A DNA stretch of 64,000 bases from Mesorhizobium sp. M4B.F.Ca.ET.058.02.1.1 (GCF_003952505.1 NZ_CP034450.1:5849001-5913000), one strand, 5' to 3'; shown: positions 1-9,388, counted from the stretch's first letter. Translations and numbers: made by a program. Notes: generated by a model not told the origin, from the sequence alone.

Positions 1-379
1 CGAACAGGGACATGACGCGCGATATCAGGCCGCGGGACGAGAATTCGGGATCGTTCCGGAGCTTCTGGCTGTCGAAGACGGTGCCCAGCAGGTCCTGCGA
101 TTCGATGACGAAGACCTGGCTCGCGATGGCTGCGCTGTCGGCCCCGATGCCCGGAAGGACGTTGTTGAAGTTGGTCGCGCGCGCGTCGCGCGGATCGATC
201 AGGATCGAGGCGGTCGCGGTGTAGCTGGGACTGGTCACGGCAAGGTAGAGCACCGCCAGAAGCAGCGCCGCGCCGGTGAAGGCAAGCACCAGCAGTCGGC
301 GCCCCCAAAGAATGGCCCACAACGGTCCGATATCGAACAATGGCGGAAGAGCGCGATCGTCGATCCTGGCTGGCTTCAT
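1..379 (-). CDS. Wzz/GumC-type polysaccharide co-polymerase, N-terminal part (runs off the window)
   Basis: Reading leftwards from an ATG at 379 the frame stays open to the window edge (about 126 codons). The protein has a short cytoplasmic N-terminus ending in WAILWGRR, then one strong membrane helix (LLVLAFTGAALLLAVLYLAV), then a periplasmic stretch beginning SPSYTATASILIDPRD. That layout is the N-terminus of Wzz/GumC/ExoP chain-length or export proteins of exopolysaccharide systems. It is divergent from the flippase at 620, which fits one export locus. The C-terminus, including any tyrosine-kinase domain, lies outside the window. Confidence 0.85.
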   Translation of the reverse strand, partial: MKPARIDDRALPPLFDIGPLWAILWGRRLLVLAFTGAALLLAVLYLAVTSPSYTATASILIDPRDARATNFNNVLPGIGADSAAIASQVFVIESQDLLGTVFDSQKLRNDPEFSSRGLISRVMSLF

Positions 380-619
380 TACCTTTCCCCTGCAGAGCCG
401 GCGTACCGACGCCACTCTACACGGTCCAGTATTCAGGATTAACGTTAGCCTTTCGTTAAGGTTACTGAGGTGCTTACGCGATTCATTTCGCGGTAACAGT
501 AACCATGCAGAGCGTTCGCGCTGGCGCAATTGCCGGCTTTTGCTCTATTCAGGGGCAGGTTTCAGCGTCGGCTCGCCTGCCGCGGGGGTTAGGCCAGTTG
601 ATTGCTACAGGGGCCGACG
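380..619. promoter_or_regulatory. Divergent intergenic region of the polysaccharide locus with a CtrA-like box
   Basis: This 240-bp gap separates the leftward co-polymerase from the rightward flippase. I see no credible gene in it. It carries TTAG-N7-TTAA at 445-459, one mismatch from the CtrA full-site consensus TTAA-N7-TTAA, within a locally AT-rich patch. CtrA control is inference from the motif alone. Confidence 0.4.
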
Positions 620-2029
620 TTGAGTGAGAATCAAGCCGATCGCGACGCCGTGGCCGGGAGCGCCAGCCCCGGGGCCGGCATGCGCATGCCCATCGTGGCG
701 CTCGCCAAGAGCGGCGCGGTGGCCGGCATCATCAAGCTTGCCAGCGCGGGCCTGTCCTTCCTGATGTTCGTGGCCGTCGCCATGGTGATGGACGGACGGC
801 AGTTCGGCCTTTACAGCGCGACCTATGCCGGCGCCAGCCTGGTGTCCTTCTTCGCCTCGGTCGGACAGCAGAGCACCGTGCTCAGGTTCTGGCCGCAATA
901 TGTCGGGCTTGGCGATCTCAACTCCGCTCACGGCATGATGGCGCGCGCCATTCTCGTGGCGCTGGCGGGGCTTATAGGCTCCAGCCTGCTCATCCTCCTG
1001 GTCGGATTCCTGCCGTTCATCGGCAAGGGCACGCCGGAATGGTTCTCGCTGTGCCTGGCCGCCGCGGTCTTGTCCTTCTCGCTCGGCTGGTCGGAGTTCA
1101 CCTCCGGCGCCTTCCGGGCCAAGAACGCGCTGATATCCGGCCTTTTGCCGCGCGATATCATCTGGCGCGCGGCGACGATCGGTATCCTTTTCGTCTGCCA
1201 TTCCATGCGCGTCGAGATGAGCGCGGTCGAGGCGACCTGGCTGACCGCCCTGCTGCTCGTCCTTTCGGTCGTTCCGCAAACCGTGGCTCTGGTGCGCGAC
1301 ACGGCGCGCGCCGAACGTGGCCCCCTGAGCGAAGGACAGAAGCAGGAATTCAGGACGGTGACGCTTGGCCTGTGGGGCGTCACCTCGCTGCCGCCGGCGC
1401 TCGGGCAGGTCAGCACCCTGCTCGTGGCCATGATCCTCGGGCCCGAGGCCGCCGGCGCGATCTTCGTCGCCGACCGGACGACACGGTTCGTGGCGCTTGC
1501 GCTCAACGGCATCAACCAGGCGCTCGCGCCGCAGATCTCCAGCGCCTTCTACAGCGGCGACAGGGCGCATGTTCAGCGCATCACCAGCCTCGCCGCGCTT
1601 GGCAGCTTCGCGATCGCGCTGTGCGTGCTCGCGGCATTCTGGATCCTGGGCGGCTTCATCCTGTCGATGTTCAATCCGGCCTATGCCACGCCCGCCATGC
1701 GCGCCACGCTTGTCATCTTCGGCATCGGCGCGACGTTCGGCACGGCTTGCGGCCCGATCGAAGTCCTGCTGCAACTGACCGGCCTCCAGCATGCGCTGTT
1801 CAAGGTGCTGGTCATCGTCAACGCGCTGGGGCTCGGCGCGACCGCCGTGACGACCTACTTCTTCGGGCCGATCGGCGCGGCGGTCAGCATCGCTGGCACC
1901 GTCATCGCATGGACCGCCATTGCGGTGTCGATCGCCAAGCGTAGAATAGGCATCGACCCATCTATCTTCGGCTTTGCGATGGGGAGGGCGGCGCCCGCTC
2001 CCCGCGTGGCGCTGAAGGGGCGTATGTGA
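620..2029 (+). CDS. Polysaccharide flippase (Wzx-like, MOP superfamily)
   Basis: About 470 residues with 12 or more hydrophobic segments spread over the length. It opens with a segment typical of Wzx/RfbX flippases (residues about 20-45, KSGAVAGIIKLASAGLSFLMF). Such proteins move lipid-linked oligosaccharide repeat units across the inner membrane. I place the start at TTG 620 because GGGG lies seven bases upstream. TTG 602 and ATG 680 remain possible. The stop overlaps the next gene's GTG by four bases (GTGA), so the two are translationally coupled. Context with a Wzz-like protein and glycosyltransferases supports exopolysaccharide export. Confidence 0.85.
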   Translation: MSENQADRDAVAGSASPGAGMRMPIVALAKSGAVAGIIKLASAGLSFLMFVAVAMVMDGRQFGLYSATYAGASLVSFFASVGQQSTVLRFWPQYVGLGDLNSAHGMMARAILVALAGLIGSSLLILLVGFLPFIGKGTPEWFSLCLAAAVLSFSLGWSEFTSGAFRAKNALISGLLPRDIIWRAATIGILFVCHSMRVEMSAVEATWLTALLLVLSVVPQTVALVRDTARAERGPLSEGQKQEFRTVTLGLWGVTSLPPALGQVSTLLVAMILGPEAAGAIFVADRTTRFVALALNGINQALAPQISSAFYSGDRAHVQRITSLAALGSFAIALCVLAAFWILGGFILSMFNPAYATPAMRATLVIFGIGATFGTACGPIEVLLQLTGLQHALFKVLVIVNALGLGATAVTTYFFGPIGAAVSIAGTVIAWTAIAVSIAKRRIGIDPSIFGFAMGRAAPAPRVALKGRM

Positions 2030-3120
2030 AGATCATCCAGGTTCAGACCCAGGCCGAGGCCGCGGGCGCGCAACGAATTTCCGACATGGTGGGTGAAGGC
2101 CTGCGGGTTCGCGGGCATGATGTGCGCACCGTCTTCATGTACCGGAAGACCGACGCTTTCGACGGCGATCCCTATGCGGATTTCATCCTTGCCGGGCGCC
2201 CGAAAGGATTGCCCGGACAGGTGCGCGCGGCCATCGGCCTTGCGGCCTATCTGCGCGCGGCGCGGCCGGACGCGGTGATCTCCTATCAGCACTACGGCAA
2301 CATCTTCGGCACGATCGGCGCCCGGGTGGCCGGAGTCCGGCACATCGTTGCCAACCAGAGCGGCGCGCCGCAGACCAAAGGGGTCATGGGCCTGCTCTCG
2401 CAGATCGACAAGCTGATGGGCATGTCGGGGCTTTATCAGGCGAACGTCGTCAACTCGGCCTGGACGGAAGCGCAGTTCGATCGCTACCCGCAAGCCTACC
2501 GGCGGCGGATCCGGCGCATCGATCACGGCGTCCCCGCACCAGATGGAGACTTCAACAAGGTGGCCGCGCGCGCCGGCTTCGGCTTGCCCCGGGACGTATG
2601 GCTTGCTGTCTCGTCGGGGCGTCTGACGCAGATGAAGAACCAGATCGCGCTTGTCGGAGCGCTCGCGCACCTTCCCGATATCCATGTGGCGCTGGCCGGC
2701 GTCGGACCGGAGCGGGATGCCCTTGTCGATTTTGCCGCGAGCCGGGGCATCGCGGATCGGCTGCACTTGGTCGGCGAAGTGCCCACGGCGCGCATTTTCG
2801 AATTCCTCGCGGCCGGCGATGCCTATGCGTTTCCGTCGATGACCGAGACCTTTGGCCTTGCCTGCGTCGAAGCGGCGATTTCCGGTCTGCCGGTGGTGTC
2901 GAACGACCTTGCGGTGATGCGCGAGGTGCTGACGGCCGAGGATGGCGAAGCGGCGGCGATCTTCGTCAAGGCCGATGCCGACGGCATGGCCGGGGGCCTT
3001 GCCGAGATGATCGCCAGGCCGGAACTGATGGCCACGCTCTCCGCGGCGGGGCGGCGACTCGGACAGAAATATTCGCCGGCGAGGATGTGCGCGGGCTACG
3101 AGGCGCTACTGCTTTCCTGA
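2026..3120 (+). CDS. Glycosyltransferase, GT4 family (GT-B fold)
   Basis: 364 residues starting at GTG 2026, which overlaps the flippase stop. The N-terminal half begins MKIIQVQTQAEAAGAQRIS, the usual start of GT4 enzymes. The C-terminal half carries the GT-B donor-binding signature: VSSGRLTQMKN, then FPSMTETFGLACVEAAISGLPVVSND, containing the E-x7-E type motif. It should add a sugar from a nucleotide donor to the growing lipid-linked unit in the cytoplasm. It converges with the beta-propeller gene; their ends overlap by about 15 bases. Donor and acceptor cannot be told from sequence. Confidence 0.88.
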   Translation: MKIIQVQTQAEAAGAQRISDMVGEGLRVRGHDVRTVFMYRKTDAFDGDPYADFILAGRPKGLPGQVRAAIGLAAYLRAARPDAVISYQHYGNIFGTIGARVAGVRHIVANQSGAPQTKGVMGLLSQIDKLMGMSGLYQANVVNSAWTEAQFDRYPQAYRRRIRRIDHGVPAPDGDFNKVAARAGFGLPRDVWLAVSSGRLTQMKNQIALVGALAHLPDIHVALAGVGPERDALVDFAASRGIADRLHLVGEVPTARIFEFLAAGDAYAFPSMTETFGLACVEAAISGLPVVSNDLAVMREVLTAEDGEAAAIFVKADADGMAGGLAEMIARPELMATLSAAGRRLGQKYSPARMCAGYEALLLS

Positions 3121-4590
3121 GTGCTTTCGCACCGCCGCGATCCCGTCGATAACCTCCAGCATGCCGGCGCGGTTAAGCGTGTGGATCTTCGGGTAAGGCC
3201 AGTCGCCTTCCGGATCGACCGGCCGAGGCTGCGAAAGCCGAACCGCCTGCTGGTCGAGGTCCAGCAATTCCGACAGGCCAAGCCCGCCGCCATAGCCGAG
3301 CGTTCCGTCCTGAACCGGAAGCAGGATACGGCCCTCCCGGTTGCGAACGAAAGCTCCGCCTGGGCGTGCCATACGAAGGTCGATCAGGACAGGGTTCATG
3401 GGATGCGGGGTCCACGGGCCGGAGAGCGCCTGAGCGCTGAAAACCACCAGCGTGTCGGACGTGCTGCCGTAACCGTCGCGATCGGTCGCGAACAGCCAAA
3501 GTTGCCCGCCATGCTCGAGCAGCGTCGCGTCGGATATCTCGCCTTCGACCAGCACCGTCTCGGCGGCCCAGCGGTCCGGGAAGCCCGTGGCGCGATAGAG
3601 GGTGAGCCTGCCGCCGGCGCTGGCCTCGGGAAGCATCCAGACCGCGCCGTCACGCTCGAACACCTGCGGGTAGGAGAGGTGGTGCGGTTCCTCCAGCACG
3701 ACCCTCGGCGTCTCGGGGGCGCCGCTGGCATCGAACGGCACGACGGAGATGACGGCCTTGCCGGTCGCATGAGGGTAATCCTCGACGAAGAGGAATGACC
3801 GGCCTTGCCACTGGAACGGAAAAGGGTCGGCGTAGAAATGGTCGCCCGGATCCGGCAAGACCGACCAGCCGCTCCCGAGCCGGCCTGTCTCAGCCACGCC
3901 GGGCGCATCGGTGAAGCGGTAGCCGACGCGCCAATGCGCATGGCGATAACCGACGCGCCGCATGGCCTCCCGGCCAAGCCGCGGCAGCGCCGAGCCGAGA
4001 TAGGCGGAGGCGAAGGCAAACGCCGTTGCCTTGTTGAGGTGTCGGTCGTCAGGCGTTCCTTCGCCCTGAAAAGGCCGGCCTTCAGCGAACGCCCGCGCGA
4101 TCGAAACGATCAGAGTCACGGCGCGGGCAAGCACATCCCCTGTGCCAAGCGCCGCCGATTCCCGCCTGTCCACCATCGGCAGAGCCCGGCCCACCACCGT
4201 CTCGCCGTTGAGAACGGCCTCGATCACTGGCAGCCTGCCGGCCGCGACCGCTATCGCCGCCGAGAGGTCAAAGCCCGAGCCGTCAAATCGAAGGCCGACT
4301 GTCGGGATATCCGACAGCGCCGCGTTGCCGGCAAGGTCCAGCCTCAACGCGACGGGCCGGCCGCCGGATCGTGCCTCGAGCCTGTCAAGCGGAGCGCCGA
4401 GGCCGGGCCCTTTCCGTCGAAACAGGCGCTGCTCGAAGGCAAAGGCGAGCTTTGCCGCAGCCGGCCAGGCGGCCGCTTCGGCCTGATGCAACACGGCCAC
4501 GTCATGACCGTCGGCCCGAAGCCGCTCGATGACGAGCTCTTGCCATCGGCGAGGGGCAATTTGCGGAACAATCACGTCGATCGAGACCAT
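3106..4590 (-). CDS. Putative polysaccharide-modifying protein with a C-terminal five-bladed beta-propeller-like domain
   Basis: 494 residues. The N-terminal half has an alpha/beta start (MVSIDVIVPQIAPRRWQELVIERL) like formyl-transferase or glycosyltransferase-type proteins of glycan clusters. The C-terminal part (about 225-485) has repeated strands with HFYADPFPFQWQGRSFLFVEDY, LSYPQVFERDGAVWMLPEAS and MARPGGAFVRNREGRILLPVQD. These resemble the glucosamine inositolphosphorylceramide transferase / GH43-like propeller family found in rhizobial surface-sugar loci. Role in glycan decoration is inference from family and neighbours. No catalytic residues are assigned. Confidence 0.65.
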   Translation of the reverse strand: MVSIDVIVPQIAPRRWQELVIERLRADGHDVAVLHQAEAAAWPAAAKLAFAFEQRLFRRKGPGLGAPLDRLEARSGGRPVALRLDLAGNAALSDIPTVGLRFDGSGFDLSAAIAVAAGRLPVIEAVLNGETVVGRALPMVDRRESAALGTGDVLARAVTLIVSIARAFAEGRPFQGEGTPDDRHLNKATAFAFASAYLGSALPRLGREAMRRVGYRHAHWRVGYRFTDAPGVAETGRLGSGWSVLPDPGDHFYADPFPFQWQGRSFLFVEDYPHATGKAVISVVPFDASGAPETPRVVLEEPHHLSYPQVFERDGAVWMLPEASAGGRLTLYRATGFPDRWAAETVLVEGEISDATLLEHGGQLWLFATDRDGYGSTSDTLVVFSAQALSGPWTPHPMNPVLIDLRMARPGGAFVRNREGRILLPVQDGTLGYGGGLGLSELLDLDQQAVRLSQPRPVDPEGDWPYPKIHTLNRAGMLEVIDGIAAVRKHSGKQ

Positions 4591-4823
4591 GTCATTCCCG
4601 TTCGCGGTTATTTTGGTGCTCGGGCCGCAGACACTCGAAAACAGATGACTTGGCGGAAAAAGCTTACCTTGCGGTTACACTTGAAATCCGCAAGCGTGAT
4701 TTGCGGGAAAATAAATCTCGACTGCCCCGGCCCGATCCTGCGGAACGTAGAATGCATGACAGATTTGCAACCGGCGTCCGAACTCTTGCATATACCAAGT
4801 TTCTAACTTTCCTGCGATTTGCC

Positions 4824-4852
4824 TTGACGCGGAACGCAAGACGTCGTCGATA
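4824..4852 (+). promoter_or_regulatory. Candidate sigma70-type promoter for the BioF2-type acyltransferase
   Basis: TTGACG at 4824-4829 and TCGATA at 4847-4852 are 17 bases apart, and the gene begins 33 bases downstream. The -35 is good and the -10 is poor. The rest of the 294-bp gap between the divergent genes shows no gene. Confidence 0.4.
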
Positions 4853-4884
4853 GATCGGGCCGCTGTCTGCCGGTTCGGATTCTT

Positions 4885-6018
4885 ATGTTTGAAGTCACTG
4901 CCGAGGATTCCTTCGACTTCCGCTCGACGGAATATGTCGAGCTGTTCGCCAGCTCGGCGGCGACGGCCTTTCAGCACCCCATATGGCTGGCGCAGCTCTA
5001 TGAGCGGATCGTCCGGCAGAGCTCCGCCACCCCGCTGATCATCGTTGTGCGCGCCCGGCCGGGCGGCAAGCTCGCCATGGTCCTGCCACTCGTCAGGCGC
5101 CGATACACGTTGCTCAAGGTCGTGGAATTCGCCGACATGCGCGTTTCCGACTATGTGTCGCCGGTCACCACCGAGGAGACCTTGTCGCGCATCCTGGCGG
5201 ATAGCCGCGCAGTCGCCGCGATCCGCAGGCATTTGCGGCCTTATGATCTCCTGCGCATCGGCAAGCTTGCGGATCGCTCGCTGGCCATGGAGCGCCTGTT
5301 TGGCATAGCCAAGCGCGAAAGCATGGGCATGAGCGCCTATTCCAGCAAGCTGGAGCCGACATTCGCCTCCTGGCGGGAACATCAGCTCAACCAGTCCTAC
5401 CGCAAGGAACTCGACAAGAAATCCCGGCAGCTCGGTCGCATGGGGGAGGCGCGCTTCGAATGCGCCCAGAACATCGACACCATCCGCACAACATTCGACG
5501 CGCTCAAGATCTACCGCGGCAAGCGTTTCGACGGCAGCAACGGCCCTGCCGACCTGCTGCAGCAGCAATCCTATTTCGATTTCTATCTGGCCGTGGCCGC
5601 AGAAGGGTGCGACGGCTTCGCGCGCACCTATACGTTCTGGATGAATGACAGGGCGATCGCCGGCGCGCTTGGGCTTGCTCACAAAGGCTCTCTCCTCGTC
5701 ATCCTCGGCGGCTTCGACGAGGCCGGTTACAGGAAGCAGTCGATCGGCAGCCTGCTGTTCGAACAGATCGCGCGCGACTGCATCGAGCGCGGCGACCATT
5801 CCCTCGACTTCACCATCGGCGACGAACCCTACAAGCGCATCTTCGGCGGCCGGCCGTCGCCGATGTGGCAGATCTTCCGGGCCGGGAGCCCGCTCGGCTA
5901 CGCGGCGCATTTGACGGTAGAGAAACTGCCCGCGGCCAAGGCGCTTGCGCGGCGCGTGCTGCACGGCAAGAAGGCCTCCCCGATCGCGTGTCGCCGGTCC
6001 AAGCGGACGATGAATTGA
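4885..6018 (+). CDS. GNAT-superfamily acyltransferase of the BioF2/CelD type
   Basis: 377 residues. The C-terminal half has the FemAB/BioF2-like GNAT pattern: KSRQLGRMGEARFE, then a long helix, FWMNDRAIAGALGLAHKGSLLVILGGFDEAG, and FEQIARDCIERGDHSLDFTIGDEPYKRIFG. The DFTIGDEPYK motif is typical of acetyltransferase-6 (CelD-like) proteins of exopolysaccharide and cellulose loci. It probably O- or N-acylates a glycan precursor in the cytoplasm. The start ATG at 4885 follows a plausible promoter. Confidence 0.8.
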   Translation: MFEVTAEDSFDFRSTEYVELFASSAATAFQHPIWLAQLYERIVRQSSATPLIIVVRARPGGKLAMVLPLVRRRYTLLKVVEFADMRVSDYVSPVTTEETLSRILADSRAVAAIRRHLRPYDLLRIGKLADRSLAMERLFGIAKRESMGMSAYSSKLEPTFASWREHQLNQSYRKELDKKSRQLGRMGEARFECAQNIDTIRTTFDALKIYRGKRFDGSNGPADLLQQQSYFDFYLAVAAEGCDGFARTYTFWMNDRAIAGALGLAHKGSLLVILGGFDEAGYRKQSIGSLLFEQIARDCIERGDHSLDFTIGDEPYKRIFGGRPSPMWQIFRAGSPLGYAAHLTVEKLPAAKALARRVLHGKKASPIACRRSKRTMN

Positions 6019-6121
6019 GTCCCGAAGCTCGAAAGACCTGAAGCGCGTCGCGCTCGGCGGACTGTCTACAAAAGCGCCGGCTGGATGGTCGGGGTGGTTC
6101 GCGGTCTCGGATCGGCCCGCA

Positions 6122-7348
6122 TCACGTCGCGGCTTCGAGTCTCGGCCTGCTCAGTCCGCGTAGCCTGGCGGCGAAACTGGGGCTCAGCCTGTTGATCCCG
6201 TGCATGATGCGGCGGCGGCTGAAGTGAAGCTGCCGCCATGCGCGCCAGCGTAGGTCGTTCTCGATCGTCAGCCTACGGCGGAAGTCCGCCAGATGAAGCC
6301 CGCGTGCATCCATCGCGCGCTTCGCAGGGTCGCCGTAGAAGCTCGCGATCTTCGCGGCCGCCATCCCTGGCGAGGCCATCCATTGCGGCACGTGCACCTT
6401 GCACAGGCGCTCGACGTCGGTGAGCAGACGGCTGACGCCCGTTCCGGCCGCGGGGCAGGATGTCTGATAGGCATCGCCGATCAGGACGACGCCATCTTTA
6501 ACGCAATTCTCGGCGACGGTGATGTCGGTCAGCCAGCTCTCGACCTTGTCCATGACCTCGAAATCGCCGAATGCCTTGACGAGCCCCGGCAGGGTGTCGA
6601 TCAGCGTTTCCCTGGGCCGCTCGCGCAGGGCCTTTACCCAGGGGTCACGATGATCCCTGAAGACAAACAGATTGGCGCGCGTGACATCGGCGGCCGGGAA
6701 CAGGTTGAGATAGTCGATGCCGTCCGAGGTCCGTTCGCCATAGTAGGTGAGCGCCGGATGCCTGAAGGTGCTGTCCCCAGCCGGGCGAATGTTGAAGCCG
6801 AAGGTCAGCGACTGCCGCTGGTGGACGAACCGGCGCTCGATGCCAAGGTCGCGCTTGAGAATGTCGCCCATGCCCGTGGCGAGCACGAGCAGCCTGGCGG
6901 TGACGTCGCCTTGCCCCAGGATCGACACGCGCTGACGGTCCGCTCCCGCCTCCAGAGCGTTGACCCGGCCGGCGATGAAGCGCACGTTTTCGGGCAGTTC
7001 CGCCCGCATGGCGCCGACGAGGTCGTCGTAGAAGATGCCGAAGTGCCGGGCATGCGTGCGGTCGAGAAGACGCCCCTTACGGATGTTAACGATCTCATCG
7101 AACGCGACCGCCGCGCTGGCCAGCCTGTCCAGAAGGCCGATCCGGCGTAACTTTTCGATCTGGTCGCCGGCGATCTTCTCGACGCGGAATTCCCTGGGAA
7201 AGACGGGATAGCGGTCGACCAGCGTGACCTGAAAGCCGGCACGGCCGAGCACGTTCGCCGCAAGCGTGCCGGACAGGCCGCCGCCGACGATGACGATCTC
7301 CGTGTCGATCCCCGCTGGCAGCGAAGGGCGGGACTGATCGGCGGTCAT
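6122..7348 (-). CDS. FAD-dependent oxidoreductase/monooxygenase-like protein
   Basis: About 408 residues beginning MTADQSRPSL. The frame is open further upstream, but the ATG at 7348 overlaps the stop of the upstream WecG-like gene by four bases, which decides the start. The N-terminus has the Rossmann dinucleotide motif TEIVIVGGGLSGTLAANVLGRAG and an acidic end to the second strand (VDRYP). A GD motif (VLIGDAYQTSCPAAGTGVSRLL, about 300) contacts the flavin ribitol. This is the FAD-binding-3/geranylgeranyl-reductase family. Its substrate is unknown. It is the second gene of the leftward pair with WecG. Confidence 0.82.
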   Translation of the reverse strand: MTADQSRPSLPAGIDTEIVIVGGGLSGTLAANVLGRAGFQVTLVDRYPVFPREFRVEKIAGDQIEKLRRIGLLDRLASAAVAFDEIVNIRKGRLLDRTHARHFGIFYDDLVGAMRAELPENVRFIAGRVNALEAGADRQRVSILGQGDVTARLLVLATGMGDILKRDLGIERRFVHQRQSLTFGFNIRPAGDSTFRHPALTYYGERTSDGIDYLNLFPAADVTRANLFVFRDHRDPWVKALRERPRETLIDTLPGLVKAFGDFEVMDKVESWLTDITVAENCVKDGVVLIGDAYQTSCPAAGTGVSRLLTDVERLCKVHVPQWMASPGMAAAKIASFYGDPAKRAMDARGLHLADFRRRLTIENDLRWRAWRQLHFSRRRIMHGINRLSPSFAARLRGLSRPRLEAAT

Positions 7349-8211
7349 TTGGAATACCTCAATATGGCGTAGATGGCCTGGGGGCTGGTGGTGAAATAGC
7401 GCCAGAAAAGCCGGCGCGGCTCCATCAGCACGCGCCACAGCCATTCGAAACCGGCTTTCTGGACCCAAAGCGGCGCCCTCGGCACCTTGCCGGCAAGATG
7501 GTCGAATAGCCCGCCCGAGGTCTTGATGACGCCGACATTCGAAAGTCGCGAGGCAAAGTCGCGGACGAAGATCTGCTCGCGCGGAACGCCGAGGCCCAGC
7601 CATAATATATCGGGCGCGAGTGCATTGATCTCGTGGAGCTTGCGTTCGAGTGTTTCGCCGGCAAGGTAGCCATGCGAATTGCCGACGATGCGCAGGCCGG
7701 GATATCTGGCCTTCATGCCGGCAACGGCGTTGCGGTTCTCGGCCTCCGTCGATCCCAGCAGGTAGAAGGTCGTGCCCTCGCGTTCGGCGAGCTTGGCCAC
7801 ATCGTGAAAGAGGTCGGTGGTGGCGACCCGCTCCGGCAGGTGCACGCCGCACAGCAGGCGTGAAGCGAAAACGAGCGGCTGACCGTCGGCGAAGATCTGG
7901 TCGGCCTCGCGAAAGAGCCCGGCCGTTTCCGCATTGGCGCGCGTCTGGGCGATGACGTCCCCATTGGCTGACGTGAAATAGTAGGGACGGCAGCCGGGCA
8001 GATGCCCGCGCGCCGCGGCGATCATCAGATGGGCCGCTTCCCGCCGATCGATCACCGTGATTGGCAGCCCGCCGATCAAAACGGTCGGGAAGGCGGAAAG
8101 CTTCTCGGGAAGAGGTGCTGATTCCTGGCGCGCGGCTGCCGCCCCATCCGCATTGGACGGGCGTCCAGATCCTTCAAAGTCTCTTTTCGGATTTTCCATT
8201 GCCCTGCGCAT
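7345..8211 (-). CDS. WecG/TagA/CpsF-family glycosyltransferase (GT26)
   Basis: About 288 residues; ATG 8211 or 8199 are both possible starts. Family landmarks are FTSANGDVIAQTRANAETAGLFREADQIFADGQPLVFASRL, FYLLGSTEAENRNAVAGMKARYPGLRIVGNSHGYL and DILWLGLGVPREQIFVRDF. The conserved T/N-x-N-D region and the D-G-Q motif are present. GT26 enzymes add N-acetylmannosaminuronate or related sugars to lipid-linked intermediates at the inner face of the membrane. It is first in a leftward operon with the FAD protein, and its upstream region has a perfect CtrA consensus box. Confidence 0.9.
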   Translation of the reverse strand: MRRAMENPKRDFEGSGRPSNADGAAAARQESAPLPEKLSAFPTVLIGGLPITVIDRREAAHLMIAAARGHLPGCRPYYFTSANGDVIAQTRANAETAGLFREADQIFADGQPLVFASRLLCGVHLPERVATTDLFHDVAKLAEREGTTFYLLGSTEAENRNAVAGMKARYPGLRIVGNSHGYLAGETLERKLHEINALAPDILWLGLGVPREQIFVRDFASRLSNVGVIKTSGGLFDHLAGKVPRAPLWVQKAGFEWLWRVLMEPRRLFWRYFTTSPQAIYAILRYSK

Positions 8212-8271
8212 TCGAGAAGTATTCCACCCTCGAATATTCTAGGTAAAAGCAGCGGAAAGTTAAGCAATTCG

Positions 8272-8286
8272 TTAATCGTTAGTTAA
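8272..8286. promoter_or_regulatory. Perfect CtrA-type site TTAA-N7-TTAA upstream of the wecG-like operon
   Basis: TTAA at 8272-8275 and TTAA at 8283-8286 are separated by exactly seven bases, 61 bp upstream of the WecG-like start. A further TTAA at 8260-8263 lies in the same AT-rich patch. This matches the published alphaproteobacterial CtrA consensus. Binding is inferred. Between here and 8487 I see no gene. Confidence 0.5.
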
Positions 8287-8487
8287 TTCATAGGATTTTA
8301 CTAAAAATCTATGCAATCGTTCGATTCTCTACTTCAGCCGAGCCGTGTAGTGCGGTGGTGCGAAGGGCATGTCCGCCTCTGCTTTGGGCGCCAAGGGAGA
8401 GGATTCGTTCGTCCACTCGCCGTGACGACGCCGAAGCTTGCCTCCCTTTCGGCGGCCTTGCTGCCCGTGGGCAACGGCTCGTCCCAG

Positions 8488-9294
8488 TCAGAAGGTCGGC
8501 GGGGTGTTGATCCACAGCAGGACGGTTTCGCCGTCGTGGCGATTGCGCCAGGAATGGTAGCGGCGGCTTTCGAAATACAAGGAATCGCCGGGGCCTAGAT
8601 CGAAGAACTGGTCGGAATCCAAGACCAGTTCCAGGCGTCCGGACAGCACATGCATGAACTCCTCGCCTTCGTGGCGGTAGGCGCCTTCGCTAGCGGCGCC
8701 AGGCGCCAGGACGAAACGGTGGCAGTCCATCATCGTGCGTCCCTCGGCGAGAAGCTGCACGGTCACGCCGGGGGTGGTTTCCGGCCAGGTGCGCCATGCC
8801 CCGGCACGCACGAGCGCCGGCACGTCGTCCCGCTCCTCGCCGGAAAGGCGCGAAACGGTGGTGCCGTAATACTGCGCCAGATCGTGCAGTGTCTTGAAGC
8901 TGACGCCCTGCGATGTCCGCTCCAGGGTGGACAGCGTGGAGGCGGCGATGCCGACATCGGCGGCAATCTGGTCCAGGGTCTTGCCGGCGCCATGGCGAAG
9001 GCTGCGCAGCCTGCGGCCGAGGTCGGACGTATCCGCGGTGTCGGCACTGTCGGACGGTGCCTCGCTTTCCAGCGCTTCGCGGATGGCCGCCGGGTTGAGG
9101 CCGCGCTCGGTCCTGTACCAGGCGATCTTCTTCAGCCGCGCCACATCCTCGGCGCTGTATTGCCGGTGGCCGGTATCCGACCGTCCCGGAACGACGAGCC
9201 CTTGGCTTTCCCAAAGGCGCAGGGTCGAGGCCGAGACGCCCGCGGATTTCGCCGCCTCCGCCACCTTGTAGCGTACCGGCGTGGCATTGCTCAT
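8488..9294 (-). CDS. MerR-HTH / XRE-HTH / cupin fusion transcription regulator, likely controlling GABA catabolism
   Basis: 268 residues with three domains in order. First is a MerR-type helix-turn-helix (about 8-70, YKVAEAAKSAGVSASTLRLWESQGLV...GHRQYSAEDVARLKKI). Second is an XRE-type HTH (about 92-150, LRSLRHGAGKTLDQIAADVGIAASTLSTLERTSQGVS). Third is a C-terminal cupin (about 185-265, HRFVLAPGAASEGAYRHEGEEFMHVLSGRLEL...GDSLYFES). The XRE-cupin part resembles PuuR-type regulators of putrescine/GABA genes. It is divergent from gabT, and two inverted-repeat sites lie between. Having both a MerR and an XRE reader in one chain is unusual. Confidence 0.88.
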   Translation of the reverse strand: MSNATPVRYKVAEAAKSAGVSASTLRLWESQGLVVPGRSDTGHRQYSAEDVARLKKIAWYRTERGLNPAAIREALESEAPSDSADTADTSDLGRRLRSLRHGAGKTLDQIAADVGIAASTLSTLERTSQGVSFKTLHDLAQYYGTTVSRLSGEERDDVPALVRAGAWRTWPETTPGVTVQLLAEGRTMMDCHRFVLAPGAASEGAYRHEGEEFMHVLSGRLELVLDSDQFFDLGPGDSLYFESRRYHSWRNRHDGETVLLWINTPPTF

Positions 9295-9388
9295 GAGCGG
9301 AATATTCCCGGTTGGTTTGTCTCTCAGCCCTGTTCAGGACCATCGCCGAAAACGGCGGCGGTTTGAAGCCGAAAACACCGCTTGCATT

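Noticed and set aside
605..1792. 395-codon leftward open frame opposite the flippase
   Set aside because: Arg/Gly/Asp-rich composition without hydrophobic pattern; it is the antisense shadow of a clear membrane-protein gene.
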